64,000 bases of DNA from Salinibacillus aidingensis (GTDB lineage Bacteria > Bacillota > Bacilli > Bacillales > Alkalibacillaceae): contig NZ_BAAADO010000003.1 of NCBI RefSeq assembly GCF_039522525.1, positions 124,001-188,000 of the forward strand, read 5' to 3'. Positions 15,944-24,955 of the stretch are shown here, piece after piece. Positions within the stretch are counted from its first letter, which is position 1. The number at the start of each line of letters is the position of its first letter. The position numbers and the translations under genes are program-made. Under the pieces are notes generated by a model. It made no database searches. It was not told the origin of the DNA and worked only from the letters and a program-made list of their open reading frames with translations.

Positions 15944-15977
15944 GCGGCCAAATCACTATGGTGGTTTGGCTTTTTTT
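15944..15977 (+). terminator. intrinsic terminator of DUF5667 gene 2
   Basis: GCCAAATCAC-type arm pairs with GTGGTTTGGC around a TATG loop, followed by seven T. Confidence 0.85.
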
Positions 15978-16058
15978 ATGGTGATCATTCAAAGCCTGCC
16001 TTTACTCGAATTGAGCTATGTGTATTAGATGAATGAGCCGAGACTGGTGAAGGTTATT

Positions 16059-16150
16059 GATTAATAAGGGAAAGTGACTGATGTTGATACAGAACTGGCT
16101 GATAAATGAACGAAATGGACTGATAAACTCGTGCACCAGATTGATAAATC
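16059..16150 (+). repeat. repeat island B: exact 21-base-period GATAAA array
   Basis: Cores begin at 16059 (GATTAA), 16080 (GATGTT), 16101 (GATAAA), 16122 (GATAAA) and 16143 (GATAAA), every step exactly 21. The two bases before the core are usually ct or tt. The 12-base spacers differ. It sits in the 410-base gap before the asparagine synthase gene. Confidence 0.7.
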
Positions 16151-16303
16151 CATAAAATCTCAACTCCGGAAAAATGTCGGTCTGCCCCTCTAACCCCTGA
16201 TCCTCCCCAAGAAACGCCGGGAAACCCAGATTAAATCATTTAATCGGTACTTATCGAAAAATTCAGGTGATTTTATGACGAAATGGACGTTGCTTAAATC
16301 GTC

Positions 16304-16378
16304 ATACTCCCCTAAGGTTAATAAAGTATTTGAAATCGAACAGCTTCAAATACATACTATATAACGACTAAGGAGTAT
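16304..16378 (+). promoter_or_regulatory. structured leader able to mask the asparagine synthase ribosome site
   Basis: ATACTCC (16304-16310) is complementary to GGAGTAT (16372-16378), which contains the ribosome site AAGGAG. Between them GTATTTGAA (16326-16334) and TTCAAATAC (16345-16353) form a perfect nine-pair hairpin. A translation-control element is possible; pairing was judged by eye. Confidence 0.35.
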
Positions 16379-16386
16379 CAAAAAAC

Positions 16387-17898
16387 ATGTGTGGAATTTT
16401 TGCTATGACAGGAGGAATGGCTGAATCTTTAATGACTGAAGTGTTAAACAGTATGCGTCATCGTGGACCTGATGAAGGGAGCGATGTAAAACTGGAGAAT
16501 TTTCACTTAGGTCATCAGCGCCTGTCTATTATTGGTTTAGAAGATGGAATTCAGCCTATTAAAAATGAAAATGGATCGAAATGGATTGTATGTAACGGGG
16601 AGATCTATAATTATCTTCAGCTTAAAGAAGAGCTTAAAGAGAAAGCTACCTTTTTAACGAAATCCGACAGTGAAGTTGTGCTAAAAATGTATGAGCAGGA
16701 AGGTGCCAAAGGGGTCGAGAAGCTGGACGGGATGTTTGCCTTTTTTATAGCAGATGAGGCGAATGACACCTTCCTGGCAGCCCGTGACACCCTTGGGATT
16801 AAGCCTCTGTATTATGGAAAAGACGACAAGGGCCAATTCGTGTTTTCCTCTGAACTGAAAACCTTATATCTTGTCACGGATGAAGTACGTGAATTTCCAG
16901 CCGGGCATTATTATACCCCGGAAACAGGTTTTGTCTGTTATCGTAAAATAGCAGAGCCGAAGCAGAGCGAAATGCTTTCGGATCAATCGTTGGAGGTCAT
17001 GACAAACAAGATTAAAGATCAGCTTACGAATGCCGTGAAAAAGCGTCTCCTGGCAGATGTTGAGGTAGGTGTACTATTAAGTGGAGGACTGGACAGCAGC
17101 CTGATTTCCGCGATTGCCACAAAGCTTCATCAAGGGGAGAAGCCTGTGAAATCCTTCTGTGTGGGTTCTGAAAATAGTGAGGATTTAATGCGTGCCCGTG
17201 AAGTAGCAGAAGCGATTGGAACCGAGCATTATGAGTATGTATACACGAAAGAAGAATTAATTGAGGTACTGCCAAAAGTAATCTATCATTTGGAATCTTT
17301 TGAGCCATCCCTTGTTCGCAGTGCTTTGCCTAACTACTTTGTATCCCAGCTCGCCGCAGAGCATGTAAAAGTAATTCTGTCCGGAGAAGGGGCGGATGAA
17401 CTTTTCGCCGGTTATGACTACCTGAAGGATTTTCAGGATGATCAAGGTTTAAATCAAGAGATTATCCGAATTATAAATTCCCTCCACAATATAAATTTAC
17501 AGAGGGCAGATCGTATGAGTATGGCTCATTCCCTTGAACTTAGGGTGCCATTCTTAGACTTGGATTTAATAAAGGATGCTTTATTCATACCGGCTCAATC
17601 AAAGCTTCATACAGACGAGCATATGGAAAAATGGATCCTTAGAAAGTCCTTTGATGGTCTGCTTCCAGAATCGATTTTATGGCGGAAGAAAGAGGAGTTT
17701 TCAGCAGGAAGCGGGGCTTTGGATATTTTAGAGGAGCATGCTAATAAAGTGATTTCAGACCATGAATTTCATGCATTGAATGCTGAAGCACCTGTTAAAC
17801 TGCGCAGTAAACAGGAATGCCTTTGCTTCAAAATTTATAAGGAAATCTTCCCGGAAAAATCAGCATTGGAAGTTATGGGACGCTGGGCAACAGCTTAA
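16387..17898 (+). CDS. asnB: asparagine synthase (glutamine-hydrolysing)
   Basis: Makes asparagine from aspartate, ATP and glutamine. The N-terminal glutaminase domain begins with the catalytic Cys2 (MCGIFAM) and has MRHRGPDEG, HQRLSIIGLEDG and NGEIYNY. The synthetase domain has the PP-loop LLSGGLDSSLISA and GEGADELFAGYDY. At 503 aa it is nearer the shorter E. coli AsnB type (554) than the 630 aa forms. Start ATG after AAGGAG at somewhat long spacing. Single-gene unit between the repeat island and a terminator. Confidence 0.92.
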   Translation: MCGIFAMTGGMAESLMTEVLNSMRHRGPDEGSDVKLENFHLGHQRLSIIGLEDGIQPIKNENGSKWIVCNGEIYNYLQLKEELKEKATFLTKSDSEVVLKMYEQEGAKGVEKLDGMFAFFIADEANDTFLAARDTLGIKPLYYGKDDKGQFVFSSELKTLYLVTDEVREFPAGHYYTPETGFVCYRKIAEPKQSEMLSDQSLEVMTNKIKDQLTNAVKKRLLADVEVGVLLSGGLDSSLISAIATKLHQGEKPVKSFCVGSENSEDLMRAREVAEAIGTEHYEYVYTKEELIEVLPKVIYHLESFEPSLVRSALPNYFVSQLAAEHVKVILSGEGADELFAGYDYLKDFQDDQGLNQEIIRIINSLHNINLQRADRMSMAHSLELRVPFLDLDLIKDALFIPAQSKLHTDEHMEKWILRKSFDGLLPESILWRKKEEFSAGSGALDILEEHANKVISDHEFHALNAEAPVKLRSKQECLCFKIYKEIFPEKSALEVMGRWATA

Positions 17899-17910
17899 GG
17901 AACTTTTCCA

Positions 17911-17938
17911 AAAAGTGCAGGAGCTCCTGCACTTTTTT
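17911..17938 (+). terminator. intrinsic terminator of asnB
   Basis: AAGTGCAGGA and TCCTGCACTT arms followed by T-run. Confidence 0.9.
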
Positions 17939-18073
17939 AATAGGTAAAAAGATGCATTTTTCATACTTTCGTTGGAATAAACAGGAATAAAATCATGTTG
18001 TTATTTTTTTCTATCATGATATAACATAGTTGGAAGGTTATATGAAAATGTTGGAGGAAGAGGGGTTTTATGG

Positions 18074-19132
18074 TTGGTTATGACAAACAAATTTGGGGTT
18101 TTGTGTTTATCTCTTTTTATGGTCATGTTTTTAATGGCCTGTGGCAATCATTCTGAAGAAGATGCCAGTGCCAGTGAAGATGAAAAGAAACAGTCGGAGG
18201 AGCAGGATACTGAAAAGAATGAGGAACAGAAAAAGGATGAAGACAAAGAGGAAAAGTCTGAAGAGGATGAGGAATCCGGGGATGTATCCTTTGAAGTTCA
18301 GCAATCAGCTCCAGAGGACCAAGGGGAAATGGAAGTATGGCTTGAGGGTGACTTCACCATTAAGAATAAGGTAGTCACAGTCAATGGAACGACAAATTTA
18401 TTGCCGGAATCTGAGCTTTACCTTGATTTTGACTGGCAAGATGGCTCTATTATCGGTGGATATACCCGGACACGAGTAAACGGTAATGGCGTTTTTAAAC
18501 TTGAGAAGGAACTCCCCAATGATGTAGAAGGAATCATTCACACCGAATTAAGCTTTGATATGTCCAAACAGGATGAAGAAATTCAGGAGCACTATGGCGA
18601 TAAACTCGCCGGGCACTTTTTGCGGTATGAGACAGGAACAGAAGAAGAAACCTACAGAAAAGCTTCTTTCCAGAAAACGATTGAATTGGATGATAAAGAG
18701 CAGTCTTTCTCTATCGAGGAGCCAAGATGGAAGATCCCTGAAAATTCCGGAAATCCTGAGGTTGAGCTCGAACCTTCTATCGAAAAGAAAGGAAAATATG
18801 TGGTGGTGACCCTGGAAAGCAATTTGATTGGCGGTGCCTATGTTCGTGCCGATACAGAAATTCCAAACTACATTACATCAGGATACTACGATGATGGCTA
18901 TACCAATCCGGATGGTTCCGCTACGTTTTACATCCGGGATCCTGAGCGGGAAATGGATGATATCAGTGAGTATGAAATTATGATCAGTATGGACCCGACA
19001 CATCATAATAATGGTGCTCATGTAAAGGATGCCTATGGCAAGAATGGTGAAAAGCTAAGCGGTGAGTACCTTCGCAAAGATCATGAGGATAAACAGACCA
19101 TTGAACAAACGTTAACCGTCACAGCAGAATAA
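18074..19132 (+). CDS. lipoprotein of unknown function
   Basis: A 352 aa exported protein with a lipobox (FLMAC, Cys23), then a 50-residue Glu/Lys/Asp-rich linker and about 260 residues of beta-rich sequence with repeated YDDGYTNPDGSATF- and YTRTRVNGNGVF-like strands; possibly two similar sandwich domains. I do not recognise a family. The TTG at 18074 lies 8 bases after AGAGGGG; the ATG at 18080 is an alternative. Monocistronic, sharing a two-way terminator with the convergent GGDEF/EAL gene. Confidence 0.8.
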   Translation: MVMTNKFGVLCLSLFMVMFLMACGNHSEEDASASEDEKKQSEEQDTEKNEEQKKDEDKEEKSEEDEESGDVSFEVQQSAPEDQGEMEVWLEGDFTIKNKVVTVNGTTNLLPESELYLDFDWQDGSIIGGYTRTRVNGNGVFKLEKELPNDVEGIIHTELSFDMSKQDEEIQEHYGDKLAGHFLRYETGTEEETYRKASFQKTIELDDKEQSFSIEEPRWKIPENSGNPEVELEPSIEKKGKYVVVTLESNLIGGAYVRADTEIPNYITSGYYDDGYTNPDGSATFYIRDPEREMDDISEYEIMISMDPTHHNNGAHVKDAYGKNGEKLSGEYLRKDHEDKQTIEQTLTVTAE

Positions 19133-19138
19133 GAGATA

Positions 19139-19189
19139 AAAAAAGGACAGATGGATATCCGATTTTGGATTCCCTCTCTGTCCTTTTTG
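19139..19189. terminator. bidirectional terminator between convergent genes
   Basis: AAAAAGGACAGA (19140-19151) and TCTGTCCTTTTT (19177-19188), with A-run and T-run on the outer sides. Confidence 0.85.
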
Positions 19190-19210
19190 TATCGAACTCA
19201 AAACATATTC

Positions 19211-21220
19211 TCAGCTTTTTATTCGTTTTCTATAATATTTCCAGTACCATTTTTCAAACTCCTGTGCTGGCAGTGCACGACTGTAAAAAAAGCCTTGGCC
19301 ATATATTCCTCTACTCATCAGCAATTCAAGCTGCTCGGCTGTTTCCACACCTTCGACAACCACTTTTGCTTTTAATACCTTTCCAATTTTAATGATGGTT
19401 TTCAGCAATGAATGAACACGCTTGCTTTCTAAAGCATCATTTAAAAAACGCTGATCAATTTTTAATTCATCCATTTCAATGTCTTTAATCATACTTAATG
19501 AAGAGTAGCCGACACCAAAATCATCAATCGAAATGCCAATACCAAGCTGTCGCAGTTCATCAATATTTTCCTTCGCGTCCTCATAGAATAATAGCGCTGA
19601 CTCGGTAATTTCCAGAGTTAAAAGTTCCGGGGTCATCTGTTCATCCAATAAAATTTCTTTTAGACGGGGAATAAAGCTTGGATTCATGATTTGCTTTGTC
19701 GAAATGTTAACGGATATCGGGAATGGCTCCAGGCCATGAGCGCGAAATTCTTTAGAATGTCTGCAGGCTTGCCGAATGACCCATTCCCCAATAGGGATGA
19801 TAAGTCCAGTTTCCTCTGCAATGGGAATAAATTCACCGGGACTGATATAACCAAGGTCATTTTCCCATCGCAGCAGTGCCTCAGCCCCTGCCAGAGCACT
19901 GGTGGATAAATCAATCTGGGGCTGGTAATGGACAGCTAGTTCACCGTTCTCAATGGCTTTGTGCAGGCGGGTTTCCACCATGATTTTCCGTTTCATTTTC
20001 TGGTTTAATTCATCATCGTAAAATTTATAATTGTTTTTTCCGCTTTCCTTTGCCAGGTACATAGCGAAATCAGCTTTTTCAATTAACGATTCTGCCTTTT
20101 CTTCTGCCACCGGACACATGGTGATGCCAATACTCGGGGTGGAGAAGATTTCATTTCCGTCGACAATAAAAGGGTGATTCATCTGATTAATAATACGTTC
20201 TGCAATTTCCTTCACTTCCTGCTCATCTGCGTCCTCAATGAGAACTAAAAATTCATCCCCGCCCTGCCTTGAGACTATATCGTTTTTTCGGATGCAAGAC
20301 TGCAATCGATCTGACATTTGAATGAGGAGTCGATCTCCTACGCGATGTCCCAGAGTGTCATTGACCCGTTTGAAATTATCAAAGTCAATAAACATAATAC
20401 CTATTGAAATATTATTTTTTCTTGATGATACAAGAGTTGCTTCCAAATAGTTCTGGAACCAGTTTCGATTCGGCAGACCTGTTAACGAATCGTTATAGGC
20501 CATTTTGTTCATGACTTCCTCGGTTTCCTTTTCGCTCGTCACATCAAATACGACTCCGTCTACTCTTACGACCTCTCCGGCATGATTGAAGACAGGTGTT
20601 CCACGATCTTCAATCCAGCGTGTCTGCTTGTCAGGACGGATAATTCGGTAGACGACCTTTGTTTTTCTGCCTCTCTTCTGCTTTTGCAGGGCGTCTGTTA
20701 AGATTTCGTAATCATCAGGATGGATAGATTCGAACAAGATATGTGGATTTTGTTCAAATTCTTTACGTGTAACTCCATAAATATTGGCATTTCCCTCAGA
20801 TACAGTTATTTCACCCGTTTTAAGATTCCTCGTCCATAACGTAATATCATTATTATCAAAAATCTCCCGGATATTTTTCTCATTTTTCTTCATCTTCCCC
20901 GCCAGATAACCAATCAAAATGGAAGTCACAAAGGCCATTGAGTTAATAAATAAGGCTCTGATCAATTGGTTTGGAGTAAGGGAACTGAACGTCTGAAAAT
21001 CAACGCTAATCCGTAGCGTCAGTATGATAAGAAGAGAGAAGATGCCACCGAATAACCCTAAGTGATAGGAAAACAAGGATACAGATATCAGGTTCATTAA
21101 CCAGAAAATCCCTGTATTTAAATGGGGAGAATAAAATTCAATTCCAAGCGCCAACAGGAAAATAATCGTACTAATCATCCATACATAATATAGAATTTGC
21201 TTAAGGTTGTATCTGCTCAT
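19211..21220 (-). CDS. membrane c-di-GMP turnover protein (PAS-GGDEF-EAL)
   Basis: A 669 aa regulator: about four N-terminal membrane helices (residues 10-110), a PAS domain (about 125-235), GGDEF with an intact RQGGDEFLVLIED, then EAL with GAEALLRWEN, LTLEITESA, DDFGVGYSSL and KIDQRFL. Both active sites look complete, so it may make and degrade c-di-GMP; which dominates cannot be read. The ATG (21220) follows AGGTG; the GTG at 21229 is an in-frame alternative. A c-di-GMP riboswitch lies 4.5 kb away at 14598, giving a plausible local signalling loop. Confidence 0.92.
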   Translation of the reverse strand: MSRYNLKQILYYVWMISTIIFLLALGIEFYSPHLNTGIFWLMNLISVSLFSYHLGLFGGIFSLLIILTLRISVDFQTFSSLTPNQLIRALFINSMAFVTSILIGYLAGKMKKNEKNIREIFDNNDITLWTRNLKTGEITVSEGNANIYGVTRKEFEQNPHILFESIHPDDYEILTDALQKQKRGRKTKVVYRIIRPDKQTRWIEDRGTPVFNHAGEVVRVDGVVFDVTSEKETEEVMNKMAYNDSLTGLPNRNWFQNYLEATLVSSRKNNISIGIMFIDFDNFKRVNDTLGHRVGDRLLIQMSDRLQSCIRKNDIVSRQGGDEFLVLIEDADEQEVKEIAERIINQMNHPFIVDGNEIFSTPSIGITMCPVAEEKAESLIEKADFAMYLAKESGKNNYKFYDDELNQKMKRKIMVETRLHKAIENGELAVHYQPQIDLSTSALAGAEALLRWENDLGYISPGEFIPIAEETGLIIPIGEWVIRQACRHSKEFRAHGLEPFPISVNISTKQIMNPSFIPRLKEILLDEQMTPELLTLEITESALLFYEDAKENIDELRQLGIGISIDDFGVGYSSLSMIKDIEMDELKIDQRFLNDALESKRVHSLLKTIIKIGKVLKAKVVVEGVETAEQLELLMSRGIYGQGFFYSRALPAQEFEKWYWKYYRKRIKS

Positions 21221-21322
21221 TGAAGTCACCTGCTACTACGTATGTATTCTTTAATCTTTTCTGAATAGTAATCCGATACTATTAAACCATTTTTGCACCT
21301 AAATAAAAAGTCCTAATCGGTA

Positions 21323-21416
21323 TTGGGAAAAAATCCTATATTATATAAAGTTCGGTGCCCCCTTACCATTTACCAGTAAATACCTGACTGAGCCCCATCT
21401 TATATGAGGCTTTTTT
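21323..21416 (+). ncRNA. candidate small RNA with C-rich segment
   Basis: A weak promoter (TTGGGA at 21323, TATAAA at 21344, spacing 15) is followed by about 60 bases with a C-rich single-stranded stretch (GCCCCCTTACC) and a terminator (AGCCCCAT paired with ATGAGGCT, then TTTTTT, 21391-21416). No gene before it needs this terminator on the plus strand. Speculative. Confidence 0.3.
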
Positions 21417-21462
21417 CATGTATAATAGAAAAATAGACATCGCGAAAAAAGGGGAGAGGATT

Positions 21463-22425
21463 TTGAAAAAGAGACGCTGGATAAAAATAGGGATAAGTCT
21501 GCTTATTACGCTGTTAATCATAAATATTATTGCCAGTATTTATTTTTATAATCTGGCCATTGATCGTGACTTCCCCAAAGATTTTCTAAATGGAAATGAT
21601 GATTTAGAGGTGTCCGGGGAAGCGATGGAGGTTATGCTTGATGGAGGCTGGCGCGATTGGGTAGCCGATCAGAATTTTGACAGCTGGAAAATGGAATCCT
21701 TTGATGGGCTCAAGTTGCAGGGCTATTTTCTGGAGGCCGAGGAACCTTCAGATAAAACCGTCGTATTTGCCCATGGTTATTTGGGAAATGGGAGCCAGAT
21801 GGGATTGTTTGGCCAGTATTACTATGAGGAATTAGGGTATAATATGTTTACCGCTGACATGCGTGGTCACGGAAACAGTGAGGGAGATTACATAGGCTTT
21901 GGCTGGCATGACCGGCTGGACTATGTCGACTGGGTTCATAGAGTCATAGAGGAATTAGGCCCGGATACAGAAATTGTATTGCATGGTGTATCGATGGGAG
22001 CTGCAGCTGTGTTAATGGCAAGTGGTGAAGAATTGCCGGATAATGTAAAGGCTATTGTAGCTGATAGTCCTTACACAAGTGTGTATGGTTTATTTGATTA
22101 TCAGATGGAGCGCATGTTTCATCTTCCGGACATTCCTGTCTTGCCAAGCACAAGCCTTGTCACAAATATACGGGCTGATTATTCATTAAAGGAAGCTTCT
22201 GCATTAAAACAGGTTCAGAAAGCAGATGTGCCGATTTTATACATCCATGGTAATGACGATGCCTTCGTTCCAACCCGAATGTCCAGAAAGCTGTATGAGA
22301 ATACAAAGAGTAAGGCGGAGTTCGTCACATTTGACGGATCAAGTCATGGAGAGGCTTTTGTTATTCATAAAGAGGAATACGTTGCTGAGTTAAACGATTT
22401 TCTGAATATGTATGTAGATGGCTAA
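21463..22425 (+). CDS. membrane-anchored alpha/beta hydrolase (YqkD-like)
   Basis: A 320 aa protein with one N-terminal helix (about 8-28) and an extracytoplasmic alpha/beta-hydrolase domain: oxyanion region FAHGYLGNG, nucleophile elbow HGVSMGAAAV, acid region HGNDDAFVP and His in GSSHGEAF. Likely an esterase or peptidase-like hydrolase of unknown substrate, similar to B. subtilis YqkD. The TTG at 21463 is preceded by GGGGAGAGGA. An in-frame ATG at 21418 overlaps a TATAAT sequence (21421-21426) that is more likely the -10 box. Confidence 0.8.
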   Translation: MKKRRWIKIGISLLITLLIINIIASIYFYNLAIDRDFPKDFLNGNDDLEVSGEAMEVMLDGGWRDWVADQNFDSWKMESFDGLKLQGYFLEAEEPSDKTVVFAHGYLGNGSQMGLFGQYYYEELGYNMFTADMRGHGNSEGDYIGFGWHDRLDYVDWVHRVIEELGPDTEIVLHGVSMGAAAVLMASGEELPDNVKAIVADSPYTSVYGLFDYQMERMFHLPDIPVLPSTSLVTNIRADYSLKEASALKQVQKADVPILYIHGNDDAFVPTRMSRKLYENTKSKAEFVTFDGSSHGEAFVIHKEEYVAELNDFLNMYVDG

Positions 22426-22617
22426 GTCTATTTTACCAGAAGAATCTATGTTAAAATTTATATAAAAAATGTGATATCATTTGTCAAATAAGACATATCA
22501 TGATAGTTTTTAAGTACATATGTGTTTTTTGCATAGTACTGTCAAGTTTTATACAGAAGAAAGCGTTTGTGAAAGACGCCTTAGAATGAAAATGATGAAA
22601 AATGGAGGGAATTTTTC

Positions 22618-23766
22618 GTGAATATTATTGTAGCTGGCGGAGATGGCTTCTGTGGGTGGCCAACTGCCCTTTACTTATCAAAACAGGGACATGATGTATC
22701 CATTTTAGACAACGAAGTAAGAAGAAAAATTGATGATGAACTTCATTCCAACTCTGTCACACCCATCTCTTCCCTGGAAGAAAGAGTGGACAAGTGGAAG
22801 GAGTTAACCGGTAAAGAAATTCGTACATATATCGGTGACCTTAACCATTATGATTTTCTCCGGGAAGTATTGAAAAAAGAACAGCCGGATGCATTCGTTC
22901 ATTTTGCTGAACAGCGCTCTGCTCCTTATTCCATGATTGACCGCGAACATGCGGTTTATACACAGACAAACAATGTTGTAGGTAACTTAAATGTATTATA
23001 TGGAATTCGTGAAATTGTACCTGATTGTCACCTGATTAAATTAGGGACCATGGGTGAATACGGTACACCGAACATTCCTATTGAAGAAGGTTTCATTGAA
23101 ATTGAACATAAAGGTCGCAAGGATGTTCTTCCATATCCAAAACAGCCAGGTTCCTTCTACCACCTTTCAAAGGTACATGACAGTCATAACATTATGTTTG
23201 CCTGCAAAATCTGGGGAATTCGCGCGACTGATTTGAACCAGGGAATTGTGTACGGCCTTGAGACGGATGAAACAAAAATGGATCCGCTACTAACTAATCG
23301 TCTGGATTACGATGATGTATATGGTACAGCCTTAAATCGCTTTATTATTCAGTCTACAATTGGTCACGACTTAACCGTTTATGGCCAGGGTGGACAAACC
23401 CGCGGATTCCTGAATATTAAGGATACTGTACGCTGCATTGAAATTGCTGCGGAAAATCCGGCCGATAAAGGGGAATTCCGTGTATTTAACCAGTTTACTG
23501 AGGAATTTTCTGTATTGGATCTTGCCAAACTAGTACAAAAGGTAGCGAAAGAAGAAGGATTCGGCACAGATATCGCTCATCTGGAAAATCCACGTGTAGA
23601 ACTGGAAGACCATTTCTTCCAGGCTGAAAATACGAAGCTGAAGGATCTTGGGTTAGAGCCACATTTACTGACAGAAGACGTTGTGCGTGACATCCTGAAG
23701 GCAGTTGTGGATCACAAGGATCGTGTGATCAAAGAGAATGTGCTTCCTCAAGTATCCTGGACTTAA
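22618..23766 (+). CDS. sqdB: UDP-sulfoquinovose synthase (SQD1/SqdB family)
   Basis: Extended SDR enzyme that converts UDP-glucose and sulfite to UDP-sulfoquinovose, the head-group donor of the sulfolipid SQDG. The 382 aa protein has GGDGFCG (residues 7-13) for NAD and family-specific blocks DNEVRRK, HFAEQRSAPYSMIDR, KLGTMGEYGTPN, FYHLSKVHDSHN (Tyr181, Lys185), ATDLNQGIVYG and GQTRGFLNIKDTV, matching plant SQD1 rather than ordinary epimerases. The GTG start lies behind GGAGG. A glycosyltransferase follows after 19 bases, as expected for SqdX. Confidence 0.9.
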   Translation: MNIIVAGGDGFCGWPTALYLSKQGHDVSILDNEVRRKIDDELHSNSVTPISSLEERVDKWKELTGKEIRTYIGDLNHYDFLREVLKKEQPDAFVHFAEQRSAPYSMIDREHAVYTQTNNVVGNLNVLYGIREIVPDCHLIKLGTMGEYGTPNIPIEEGFIEIEHKGRKDVLPYPKQPGSFYHLSKVHDSHNIMFACKIWGIRATDLNQGIVYGLETDETKMDPLLTNRLDYDDVYGTALNRFIIQSTIGHDLTVYGQGGQTRGFLNIKDTVRCIEIAAENPADKGEFRVFNQFTEEFSVLDLAKLVQKVAKEEGFGTDIAHLENPRVELEDHFFQAENTKLKDLGLEPHLLTEDVVRDILKAVVDHKDRVIKENVLPQVSWT

Positions 23767-23785
23767 AAACAAGGAAGTGTCTTTC

Positions 23786-24922
23786 ATGAAAATTGCCATT
23801 GTAACGGAGACGTTTCTCCCTTCTACAGATGGAATTGTAACGAGACTGACTGCCTGTATTCGTTACTTCTTGCAGGAAGGACATGATGTACGCATTATTG
23901 CACCCGATCTTGGTGTATATGAGTTTGAAGGAGCAAAAGTTGAAGGGGTTCCAGCGCGGACCCTTCCTTTTTATCGTTCCAAGAAGTTTTCCCTGCCTAC
24001 CCGAAAGGTTAAGAAGCTTTTGGCAGATTATGATCCTGATGTTGTCCATGTAGTGAATCCGGCATTGGTCGGTTATTCAGGAATTAAGTATGCAAGGCAG
24101 CTGGGATACCCACTGGTTGCTTCCTACCATACCAATATCGCCCAATATCTGGATTATTACAGGCTTTCTCCATTTAAAGGCCTTATCTGGTGGTATTTCC
24201 GCAAGCTTCATAACCAGGCAGACTTAAATCTCTGTACATCCAAAACCGTTCAGGATGAGCTGATTGACCTCGATTTTTACAATGTTCATGTATGGAAACG
24301 CGGGGTCGATACGGAAATGTTTCAGCCTAAACGTTATGATGAAGAGATGCGTGAGCGTTTAACAAATGGACAAAAGGATAAAATATTATTACTGTTTGTT
24401 GGCAGACTTGCTGCTGAAAAAGAAATTGAAAAGATAAAAACCGTTTTAGATGAATCTGATGACTTTGTTTTGGCAGTGGTAGGGGATGGTCCGCATCGCG
24501 ATACACTGGAAAACCATTTTGAGGGAACAAACACAGTTTTTACCGGATTTTTACACGGAGAAGAACTGGCGAAAGCATTTGCTTCTTCAGATGTATTTGT
24601 CTTTCCTTCCACAACTGAGACACTTGGGCTTGTCATTATGGAAGCCATGGCATCAGGACTGCCGCTTGTTGCTGCCAAAAGTGGACCGACATGTGAGCAA
24701 ATTGAGGATGGCAAAACAGGTTTATTATATGAACCGGAGAAGTCCATGAACTTTAAAGAGACCGTTTTACAGTTCAAGGATGAAACGCTGCGAAAACGCC
24801 TGGCTGTATCTGCCCATGAGGAAATTAAGGAACTTGGATGGACAGGTGCTGCCGATCAAGTGTTACAATTTTATAAGGAAGTAGCAGGAGTCGATGAGAA
24901 GCTGAATCAGGAGCAATCATAA
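23786..24922 (+). CDS. sqdX: GT4 glycosyltransferase, probable sulfoquinovosyltransferase SqdX
   Basis: Would transfer sulfoquinovose from UDP to diacylglycerol on the inner membrane leaflet. GT-B fold of 378 aa: acceptor side ETFLPSTDGIVTRLT, NPALVGYSG, SYHTNIAQYL; donor side FVGRLAAEKEI, VGDGPHRD and PSTTETLGLVIMEAMASGLP with the conserved EX7E. SqdX and related mannosyl-DAG enzymes share these features, so the name rests on its position after sqdB. Start ATG after AAGGAAG. Confidence 0.8.
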   Translation: MKIAIVTETFLPSTDGIVTRLTACIRYFLQEGHDVRIIAPDLGVYEFEGAKVEGVPARTLPFYRSKKFSLPTRKVKKLLADYDPDVVHVVNPALVGYSGIKYARQLGYPLVASYHTNIAQYLDYYRLSPFKGLIWWYFRKLHNQADLNLCTSKTVQDELIDLDFYNVHVWKRGVDTEMFQPKRYDEEMRERLTNGQKDKILLLFVGRLAAEKEIEKIKTVLDESDDFVLAVVGDGPHRDTLENHFEGTNTVFTGFLHGEELAKAFASSDVFVFPSTTETLGLVIMEAMASGLPLVAAKSGPTCEQIEDGKTGLLYEPEKSMNFKETVLQFKDETLRKRLAVSAHEEIKELGWTGAADQVLQFYKEVAGVDEKLNQEQS

Positions 24923-24955
24923 AATAAGTCATTGAACATCTGATAGAGGGATTCC

